Source: Dehalococcoidales bacterium
Lineage (GTDB): Bacteria > Chloroflexota > Dehalococcoidia > Dehalococcoidales > GCA-2688105
NCBI GenBank assembly: GCA_030640255.1
Contig: DAOWJS010000067.1
Coordinates: 1 to 6,985 of the forward strand
Length of the DNA stretch: 6,985 bases
Direction: 5' to 3'
The notes under the pieces were generated by a model, which was not told the origin of the DNA, searched no databases, and worked only from the letters and a program-made list of their open reading frames with translations. Each line of letters begins with the position of its first letter. Positions within the stretch are counted from its first letter, which is position 1. Position numbers and translations under genes: made by a program. Positions 1 through 5,807 of this stretch are shown here, piece by piece.

Positions 1-1
1 A

Positions 2-1402
2 CCTAAAGGTCGGTATTTAGGTGAGACATCCGCTTTGTTTCAGAGAGCCGGTTGGGGATTGAGTGGCTACCACGAGGGGGCTCGCATTTATCGTCTTAAA
101 TCACAGAAATTTCCTAATCTCTTAGCCAGGATGTTCCACGAGAAGGATATTCCTATTCAGGTAGCGGTGGGAAACTATGATTTGGGGATTTGTGGGCTGG
201 ATTGGGTGGAAGAGCTTTTGGTTAAATACCCGAGTTCGGCTTTAGTTAAGGTAAGAAATCTGGGATATGGAGACGGTGCCTTATCCCTGGTTGCCAGCCG
301 GTCTGGGGGAGCATCTACCATAGAGGAAATACGAGCGAGGTTGGACAATATACGCATTGCCAGTGAGTATGTTAACCTGGCTGAGTCATTTGCCCTAAAC
401 CTTCGCCTGAGGAGGTTTAGCATCTTTCCCCTGTGGGGGGCGGCTGAGGTTTATCCGCCGGAAAGTGCTGACCTGGCACTAATCCCGGGAGGAGTAGATG
501 GGAAGCTTTTTAACTATGACCTGGTGCCAGTAAGCAATGTCCTTAGCTTTAGCGCTTTTCTGATAGCTAATAGGGATAGCTGGGAATCGAAAGACATGGA
601 CGATGTATTGGCCTCTATTGGGGATAACCTGGTGGTTAGTGAGAAGCTCCCTTCTTCGGCAGGTGCAGTGAGAACACCGGGAATAGCTGGTCAGCACATT
701 TCTTGGGAGGCGGCTGAGGATATAGTCCGACTGGCTTTGCCCGATGGGCATCAGCAACTGCCGACCCTTCAGCTGTTGGAGAAAGCTGGCATTCAGGTTG
801 ACGATTACCCATCACCAGTGGGCAATCGCCGCCCAACTACTAACCTGGCTGGAGTCAGGATTAAGGTGATTAGACCTCAAGATATGCCGTTACAGGTAGC
901 TAATGGAAATTTCGACCTGGCTATTACCGGTCAGGACTGGCTTACGGAGCATCTTTGCCGGTTTCCGTCTAGCCCGGTAACCAGGCTTTTAGACCTCAAA
1001 TTCGGGAAGGTAAAAATTGTCGCCGTGGTAAGTAAGGATTTATCTGTGTCTGATGCCTATAGCTTGAGGCAGCTTAGCGCTGAGCGCTCGGCGCCACTTA
1101 GAGTAGCTTCAGAATATGTAAATATAGCTGATAAGTATGCCCGGGATAATCACCTCGGAATGTACCGAATAATTCCTACCTGGGGAGCCAGTGAAGCCTT
1201 CTTGCCTGAGGATGCTGATTTACTAGTTGAGAATACCGAGACCGGACGAACCATAGCCAGACACAACCTTAAGATTATTGATAACCTTTTTGTATCGACA
1301 GCTTGCCTGATTGGCAATAAAGATAGTGTATCCAGTTCCACTAAGAGCGAAAGGATAAAGTCGGTTACTGAAACCCTGCGAATGGCAGTGGAGGATATCT
1401 AA
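2..1402 (+). CDS. hisG: ATP phosphoribosyltransferase, tandem two-domain form (5' end cut by window)
   Basis: HisG joins ATP and PRPP to give phosphoribosyl-ATP, the committed cytoplasmic step of histidine synthesis. The frame is open to the window edge and begins PKGRYLGET, the usual HisG N-terminus, so only a few residues are missing and the TTG at 35 is not the start. The 466 visible residues form two HisG-like halves. Half 1 (about nt 2-640) has PKGR, a VGNYDLGICGLDW segment, ASEYVN and WGAAE. Half 2 (about nt 725-1350) has RPQDMP, GNFDLAITGQDW, ASEYVN, WGASE and an intact TETGRT PRPP loop (1235-1252). Half 1 has PGGVDGK (485-505) at the loop position, and half 2 has PDGH (740-751) where PKGR is expected. 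Usual HisG proteins have one such unit (about 200-220 aa short form, about 300 aa with an ACT-like regulatory tail); no such tail is seen here. The family call is firm. Half 2 as the main PRPP site is inference. Confidence 0.93.
   Translation, partial: PKGRYLGETSALFQRAGWGLSGYHEGARIYRLKSQKFPNLLARMFHEKDIPIQVAVGNYDLGICGLDWVEELLVKYPSSALVKVRNLGYGDGALSLVASRSGGASTIEEIRARLDNIRIASEYVNLAESFALNLRLRRFSIFPLWGAAEVYPPESADLALIPGGVDGKLFNYDLVPVSNVLSFSAFLIANRDSWESKDMDDVLASIGDNLVVSEKLPSSAGAVRTPGIAGQHISWEAAEDIVRLALPDGHQQLPTLQLLEKAGIQVDDYPSPVGNRRPTTNLAGVRIKVIRPQDMPLQVANGNFDLAITGQDWLTEHLCRFPSSPVTRLLDLKFGKVKIVAVVSKDLSVSDAYSLRQLSAERSAPLRVASEYVNIADKYARDNHLGMYRIIPTWGASEAFLPEDADLLVENTETGRTIARHNLKIIDNLFVSTACLIGNKDSVSSSTKSERIKSVTETLRMAVEDI
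1390..1394 (+). promoter_or_regulatory. Ribosome binding site for hisD (supports TTG start)
   Basis: GGAGG lies inside the last codons of hisG, 9 nt before the TTG at 1404. No ATG or GTG near this point gives a normal HisD N-terminus, so the site decides the start. It also implies translation of hisD coupled to the end of hisG. Confidence 0.8.
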
Positions 1403-1403
1403 A

Positions 1404-2726
1404 TTGATAATCATTGAGGGTTTTCCGTCAGCAGAATTGGCCTTATCACGGCAAGCACCAGCTGAGTTTTATCCGGTTTCACCGGCGCTAAGGCAAAGGA
1501 TAAAAGAGATGTTTGGCACCGATGACCCTGAGCAGGCGGTCAGGCAGATTGTTAGTGAGGTGCGCCATAGAGGGGATGCCGCCCTCCTGGATTATACTTT
1601 GAAGATTGATGGAATAGAGCTTACCTCGCTGGAGGTAAGTAAGCAGCAAATAGCCAGTGCCTACCGGGAGGTGGATGAGGAACTGGTATCAGCCCTTAAG
1701 CTGGCAGCAAAACGAATACGCTCCTTTCATGCCACCCAGAAGGATAATATTGGGAGTGAGTTTACCAGTCTGGATTCAGGTCAGCTAATGCGCCCGCTAC
1801 AGCGTATTGGCGTCTATGTTCCTGGTGGCACCGCTTGTTATCCGTCAACGGTGTTGATGACAGCGATACCAGCCAGGGTCGCTGGGGTCAGGGAGATTAT
1901 TCTGTGTACACCCCCGAGATTAGCCGGGACGGTGCCTCCACCTACATTAGTAGCTGCCGATATTGCTAAAGTTGACCGTATTTTTAGCGTGGGCGGGGCT
2001 CAGGCAATTGCTGCCCTAGCCTTTGGCACCGAGTCTATTCCTAAAGTGGACAAGATTTGTGGACCAGGTAATGTCTTCGTGGTTTTGGCTAAAAAGCTGG
2101 TATATGGGGCAGTTGACATTGATGGGCTTCAGGGACCAAGCGAGGTGCTAATTATAGCTGATGAAACCGCTAACCCCGGGTACTGTGCTGCCGACCTTTT
2201 AGCTCAGGCAGAACATGACCCTTTAGCCTCGGCTATTTTGATAACTACCTCACGGCGGTTGGCTGATGAGGTTAGCCGAGAGGTAGAGCGGCAACTTAAA
2301 GGTTTGCCCCGTCAAGATATTGCCACCGAATGTTTAGAAAATAGGGGGATGCTGGTAGTGGTGGCTAATGTAGATGAGGCTATAGAACTGGCTAACCTCT
2401 ATGCCCCGGAACACCTTTGCCTGATGGTAGATAAGGCTGATACCTATATTGATAAAATATCTAACGCCGGCTGTATATTTATAGGTGAAAAATCAACGGT
2501 GGTTCTGGGAGATTATGTAGCCGGACCGAGCCATGTTTTACCTACCGGTGGGACGGCTCGGTTTAGCTCACCGCTTAATGTACGTGACTTTATTAAGTTT
2601 ATCAGCCTGGTGGATGTAGGCAAGGCTGATTTGAAGCGGTTAGGTAAAGCTGCATCAACTATCGCTAAAGCTGAGGGGTTTGAGGCTCATGTTCGGGCGG
2701 TGGAAAAGCGGCTGGAAGCCGGTTAA
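1404..2726 (+). CDS. hisD: Histidinol dehydrogenase
   Basis: HisD is a zinc enzyme that oxidises L-histidinol to L-histidine in two NAD-dependent steps, the end of the pathway. The 440-residue protein is the usual length. Visible motifs are VYVPGG (137-142), GGAQAIAALAFGT (197-209), GPGN (220-223), QGPSE (243-247), QAEHDP (268-273), YAPEHL (333-338) and GDYVAGPSHVLPT (369-381). By comparison with the E. coli enzyme, the zinc ligands are Gln268, His271, Asp370 and His429, and the catalytic Glu-His pair is 336-337. All are present, so the enzyme should be active. It starts at TTG 1 nt after the hisG stop and precedes hisC by 11 nt, so the three genes form one tight operon. Confidence 0.97.
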   Translation: MIIIEGFPSAELALSRQAPAEFYPVSPALRQRIKEMFGTDDPEQAVRQIVSEVRHRGDAALLDYTLKIDGIELTSLEVSKQQIASAYREVDEELVSALKLAAKRIRSFHATQKDNIGSEFTSLDSGQLMRPLQRIGVYVPGGTACYPSTVLMTAIPARVAGVREIILCTPPRLAGTVPPPTLVAADIAKVDRIFSVGGAQAIAALAFGTESIPKVDKICGPGNVFVVLAKKLVYGAVDIDGLQGPSEVLIIADETANPGYCAADLLAQAEHDPLASAILITTSRRLADEVSREVERQLKGLPRQDIATECLENRGMLVVVANVDEAIELANLYAPEHLCLMVDKADTYIDKISNAGCIFIGEKSTVVLGDYVAGPSHVLPTGGTARFSSPLNVRDFIKFISLVDVGKADLKRLGKAASTIAKAEGFEAHVRAVEKRLEAG

Positions 2727-2737
2727 GAGGGTAGGCA

Positions 2738-3841
2738 ATGACGGAAAGCGCTGGAATAGAGAAATTAATACGCTCTTGTTTGACTGTTTTTAGGGGTTAT
2801 TCGGCTAGCACGTCCCCGGAGACCCTGGAGGGGAAGGTTGAAGTTCCCGTAGAAAATATTATCAAGCTGGATGCCAATGAGAATCCCTATGGTTGTTCGC
2901 CGAGAGTGCCGCCAGCTCTGGCTAACTATCCTTATTTGAATATCTACCCTGATGCCGGGCAAACCGAACTCAGGAAATGGCTGGCGGGATACGCTGGTGT
3001 TAGTGCCGAAAATATCGTAGCCGGTAACGGCAGTGACCAGCTAATAGACCTTATTCTGCGTCTATTTGTAGAACCGGGTGACGAGGTAATAAATTGCATA
3101 CCTAGCTTTGAGATGTTTCGTTTCGGTACCGAGTTGTGCGCGGGCACTTTAGTTGAGGTACCTAGAGACGAGAATTTTGCTGTCAATGTAAAGGCGCTAA
3201 AAGTCGCCATAGATAGCAAAACCAAAATAATATTCCTGGCTAATCCCAATAACCCTACCGGGACCATTATGCCCCAGCCAGATATTGTGGAGGTACTGGA
3301 TACCGGACTCCCGGTGGTAGTTGATGAAGCCTACTATGAGTTTAGCGGAGCAACAGTTGTCCCGCTGATTGGTCAGTATAAGAATTTGATGGTGCTGCGA
3401 ACCTTCAGCAAATGGGCCGGGCTGGCTGGTCTAAGGGTTGGTTATGGCATTTTCTCGCCTGAGATTGCCGGCTACCTACTGAGAATCAAGCCCCCGTATA
3501 ATGTAAATGTAGCGGCTCTGGTGGCGGTGCGGGAGTCGCTAAAGGATATTGATTATCTTATGGGCAGGGTACAGGCTATAATTGCCGAGAGGGAGCGGCT
3601 TTTTGCTGAGCTAGAGAAGCTGAAATGGTTAAAACCCTTCCCATCGCAAGCCAACTTTATTTTCTGCTCGGTGCTAAACGGCAAGGCAAATGAGCTTCAG
3701 CAAAAATTGCAAAGAAAGGGTATACTGGTTCGCTACTTTGACAAGCCAATGTTGAGAAATTCCATCCGCATCAGCGTGGGTAAACCAGAGCATACTGATG
3801 CCCTGATTAAAGCACTCCGAGAAATAGGGATTGTTTATTAA
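2738..3841 (+). CDS. hisC: Histidinol-phosphate aminotransferase
   Basis: HisC is a PLP-dependent class I/II (fold type I) aminotransferase that converts imidazole acetol phosphate and glutamate to histidinol phosphate and 2-oxoglutarate. The 367-residue protein has the family's normal length. Visible motifs are LDANENPYG (44-52), GNGSDQ (96-101), NPNNPTGT (169-176), VVDEAYYEF (194-202), TFSKWAGLAGLRVGY (222-236) with the PLP-binding Lys225 and the phosphate-contacting Arg233, and the C-terminal substrate-binding NSIRISVG (341-348). The ATG start is preceded by GAGGG (2727-2731) at 6 nt spacing, just after the hisD stop. The last base of the stop codon is also the first base of the repeat element that follows. 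Broad-specificity aminotransferases can look similar, but the his context settles the role. Confidence 0.96.
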   Translation: MTESAGIEKLIRSCLTVFRGYSASTSPETLEGKVEVPVENIIKLDANENPYGCSPRVPPALANYPYLNIYPDAGQTELRKWLAGYAGVSAENIVAGNGSDQLIDLILRLFVEPGDEVINCIPSFEMFRFGTELCAGTLVEVPRDENFAVNVKALKVAIDSKTKIIFLANPNNPTGTIMPQPDIVEVLDTGLPVVVDEAYYEFSGATVVPLIGQYKNLMVLRTFSKWAGLAGLRVGYGIFSPEIAGYLLRIKPPYNVNVAALVAVRESLKDIDYLMGRVQAIIAERERLFAELEKLKWLKPFPSQANFIFCSVLNGKANELQQKLQRKGILVRYFDKPMLRNSIRISVGKPEHTDALIKALREIGIVY

Positions 3842-3968
3842 CCTCACCCCCTTAATCCCCCTCTCCTTCTCAAGGAGAGGGGGAAGAGACTTTAGAGAGG
3901 GGCGAAGCCCCTCTCTAACCTACACTCCTCCTTCCCTTATTAAGGGAAGGAGGCAGGGGGATAGGTGG
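3841..3968. repeat. Intergenic hairpin repeat, copy 1 (composite, three stem-loops)
   Basis: Most of the 159-nt hisC-hisB gap is one structured C/G-rich element with three perfect stems. Hairpin A (3857-3883) has 12-bp arms and loop CTC. Hairpin B (3892-3918) has 12-bp arms and loop GAA. Hairpin C (3927-3953) has 13-bp arms around one T. The first 28 nt (3841-3868) are identical to 5611-5638 in copy 3. Read on the minus strand, the right part (3968-3892) resembles a second element of the same design, so this copy looks like two inverted elements sharing the middle hairpin. No T-run follows, so a simple intrinsic terminator is not evident. It lies within the his operon and could cause partial termination or affect mRNA stability; that is inference. 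Confidence 0.9.
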
Positions 3969-3986
3969 CTAAACGACCTCAGAAAT

Positions 3987-3993
3987 AGGAGGG
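3987..3993 (+). promoter_or_regulatory. Ribosome binding site for hisB (supports GTG start)
   Basis: AGGAGGG lies 7 nt before the GTG at 4001. It fixes the start of hisB and shows that the gene has its own strong initiation signal just after the repeat element. No convincing promoter is visible between the repeat and this site. Confidence 0.85.
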
Positions 3994-4000
3994 TAGATAA

Positions 4001-4591
4001 GTGACTAATAGACTGTCTGTTGTCAAGAGAGAGACCAAGGAAACCAATATCGCCCTGGAGCTTAATATTGATGGTAGCGGTAAGTGGGAGATGAATACCG
4101 GGATCAGGATGTTTGACCACCTGCTGGCTCAGCTTGCCCGGCATGGAGTATTTGACATAAAGATTTCAGCTACCGGAAATGACCAGCATCACCTGATAGA
4201 AGATGTCGCCATCTGTTTAGGCAGAGCCTTCAACGAAGCCCTGGGAGAGAGGCGGGGTATTGTTAGAATGGGTGATGCTACGGTGCCGATGGATGATGCT
4301 CTGGCTATGGTGGTGGTGGACATCGGGGGGCGGGGATATACTGTATTAGACCTGCCCTTTACCGATAACGACATGGCTGGATTCCCTACCGACCTTATCC
4401 GCCATTTCCTTGAGTCTTTTGCCATTGAAGCCAGGCTCAATCTCCACGCCAAGATTGTCTGTGGCGTCAACGACCATCACAAGGCAGAGGCGCTGTTTAA
4501 AGCCTTAGGTAGAGCCATGGATATGGCAACCAGGATTGACGAACGGATTAGTGGTGAGCTCCCCAGCACCAAGGAGTTACTGGAGCATTAG
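4001..4591 (+). CDS. hisB: Imidazoleglycerol-phosphate dehydratase (monofunctional)
   Basis: HisB dehydrates imidazoleglycerol phosphate to imidazole acetol phosphate, the substrate of HisC. It is a Mn-dependent enzyme that assembles as a 24-mer in known cases. The 196-residue protein has the length of the single-function form, without the N-terminal histidinol-phosphatase domain found in E. coli. Metal and substrate motifs are all visible: FDHLL (38-42), DQHHLIED (61-68), VPMDDALA (95-102), RHFLESFA (134-141), LHAK (148-151) and NDHHKAEA (157-164). MDDAL replaces the more common MDEAL, a conservative change. The GTG start is chosen on the AGGAGGG 7 nt upstream. The gene is separated from hisC by the repeat but has the same direction, and it is the last his gene before the convergent purC. 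Confidence 0.97.
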   Translation: MTNRLSVVKRETKETNIALELNIDGSGKWEMNTGIRMFDHLLAQLARHGVFDIKISATGNDQHHLIEDVAICLGRAFNEALGERRGIVRMGDATVPMDDALAMVVVDIGGRGYTVLDLPFTDNDMAGFPTDLIRHFLESFAIEARLNLHAKIVCGVNDHHKAEALFKALGRAMDMATRIDERISGELPSTKELLEH

Positions 4592-4603
4592 GGCTCCTTA
4601 TCA

Positions 4604-4687
4604 ACCTCACCCCCTCGGTCCCCCTCTCCTTCAAGGGAGAGGGGGAAGAAAGGTTCTTGAAGGGGCTTCGCCCCTTCAACCTTCCCT
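4604..4687. repeat. Intergenic hairpin repeat, copy 2
   Basis: This copy nearly fills the space between the converging stops of hisB and purC. Its first 28 nt (4604-4631) differ from copies 1 and 3 at three positions. Hairpin A (4620-4645) has 10-bp arms and a 6-nt loop. Hairpin B (4657-4679) has perfect 10-bp arms and loop TTC. On the minus strand hairpin B comes soon after the purC stop and is followed by a partly T-rich stretch. The element may therefore separate the two transcripts; that role is inferred, not shown. Confidence 0.88.
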
Positions 4688-5569
4688 TTACCTTAATTTC
4701 CTGCCCGTTAGCCTCTCATAAGCCTGCTGGTATCTTTGGGTGGTGTCCTCAATGACCTCTGGGGGTAGGGTGGGGGCGGGGGGCTCTTTGTTCCACCCTG
4801 ATTGAACGAGCCAGTCACGGACTGGTTGCTTATCGTAGCTGGGCTGGTCTTGCCCGACCTTATATAGCTCGGCGTCCCACAGGCGAGATGAGTCCGGGGT
4901 CAGTAGCTCATCAATAAGGATGAGCTTATCATTATCCAGCCCAAATTCCATCTTGGTATCGGCAATGATAATGCCTCTGTCTCGGGCATACTCCTGGGCA
5001 AAATCATAGATAGCCAGGCTTTTCTCCGCCATCTCTTCAGTTAGAGCCTTACCTGCTATCTTTTTCATCTTATCCATACTTAACGGCTGGTCGTGCCCGC
5101 TTTCTGCCTTAGTGGTTGGGGTGAATAATGGGTGGGGTAATTTCTGGTTTTGCCTTAGGTGTTTAGGTAGCGGGATTCCAGAAACCGTGCCCGATTGCTG
5201 ATATTCTGCCCAGGCTGACCCGGCGAGGTAACCCCGCACCACACATTCAACGGGAATACGCTTTACCTTTTTAACCACCATAGACCGACCGACGAGGTAA
5301 GCCGGACAGGGAAAACGGCTTTCAGCAGGGAGGTAGGAATCAAGACAGCGAGCATCATCAACCGCCTCTATCAGATGATTAGGCACTAAATTCTGGGTCT
5401 GTCTGAACCAGAAAATAGATAGTTGATTCAACACTAAGCCCTTATCAGGGATACCGCAGGGTAGAACCGAGTCAAAGGCTGAGATTCGGTCAGTAGCTAC
5501 CATGAGCAGCAGGTTACCCAGGTCGTAGGTGTCCCGCACCTTGCCCCGGAAAAACAAGGGCAGGGGCAA
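4688..5569 (-). CDS. purC: SAICAR synthetase (phosphoribosylaminoimidazole-succinocarboxamide synthase)
   Basis: PurC couples CAIR with aspartate, using ATP, to give SAICAR in purine synthesis. The 293 residues from the TTG match the longer PurC class (about 290-300 aa) rather than the roughly 240-aa bacterial type. Visible motifs are RGKVRDTYDLG (8-18), ATDRISAFD (25-33), PVECVVRGYLAGSAW (106-120), TKAESGHD (153-160), ADTKMEFG (203-210) and IDELLTPDSSR (219-229), covering the nucleotide and substrate sites. The start is uncertain. The TTG at 5569 has no visible ribosome binding site, and the frame stays open upstream to a stop near 5611, adding residues such as LNTD before LPLPLF that resemble the N-termini of related PurCs. 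No ATG or GTG exists in that extension. purB lies upstream on the same strand, with a repeat copy between. Confidence 0.95.
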   Translation of the reverse strand: MPLPLFFRGKVRDTYDLGNLLLMVATDRISAFDSVLPCGIPDKGLVLNQLSIFWFRQTQNLVPNHLIEAVDDARCLDSYLPAESRFPCPAYLVGRSMVVKKVKRIPVECVVRGYLAGSAWAEYQQSGTVSGIPLPKHLRQNQKLPHPLFTPTTKAESGHDQPLSMDKMKKIAGKALTEEMAEKSLAIYDFAQEYARDRGIIIADTKMEFGLDNDKLILIDELLTPDSSRLWDAELYKVGQDQPSYDKQPVRDWLVQSGWNKEPPAPTLPPEVIEDTTQRYQQAYERLTGRKLR

Positions 5570-5610
5570 ATCGGTATTTAATAGAACTGATGAATTGAGA
5601 TTATTTATTT

Positions 5611-5693
5611 ACCTCACCCCCTTAATCCCCCTCTCCTTCAAAGGAGAGGGGGAGGGATTACTTGTGAAGGGGCTTCGCCCCTTCAATCTACCC
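5611..5693. repeat. Intergenic hairpin repeat, copy 3
   Basis: This copy sits in the 238-nt gap between purB and purC, oriented opposite to their transcription. Its first 28 nt (5611-5638) are identical to 3841-3868. Hairpin A (5627-5652) has perfect 12-bp arms around CA. Hairpin B (5665-5685) has 9-bp arms and loop TTC. Its A end lies about 40 nt before the purC TTG, so it occupies the purC leader. The rest of the gap (5694-5807) is AT-richer and shows no clear promoter, terminator or RNA gene. Confidence 0.9.
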
Positions 5694-5807
5694 TTTTTCT
5701 ACTTCAATCCTAACTGGCTCCTCTATTTTCTCTATTATCCTGGTTTCCATATTTCACACATCCTTTAAAATTGAATGCTGGGTGAATATCTTAGTTTCCC
5801 ACCTAGG

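Noticed and set aside
35..37. TTG at 35 as the start of hisG
   Set aside because: The frame is open to the window edge and the upstream codons encode the conserved PKGR HisG N-terminus.
630..760. Frameshift or missed stop/start between two separate hisG genes
   Set aside because: The linker is an unbroken frame with normal codons and no stop, and no strong ribosome binding site or start was seen before the second unit.
3841..3968. CRISPR array or riboswitch in the hisC-hisB gap
   Set aside because: There are no regularly spaced direct repeats with unique spacers. The same sequence recurs in unrelated gaps, which fits a dispersed repeat rather than a gene-specific regulator.
4536..4721. Plus-strand open frame of 61 codons overlapping the end of hisB
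   Set aside because: It overlaps hisB in another frame and then reads through repeat copy 2 into purC. It has no family resemblance and its proline/glycine-rich part comes from the repeat.
5578..5583. TATTAA on the minus strand as a -10 box for a leaderless purC transcript
   Set aside because: No -35-like hexamer lies at proper spacing, and single AT-rich hexamers are expected by chance here.
5529..5768. Plus-strand open frame of 79 codons across the purB-purC gap
   Set aside because: It overlaps the purC start antisense and translates repeat copy 3. No recognisable domain.
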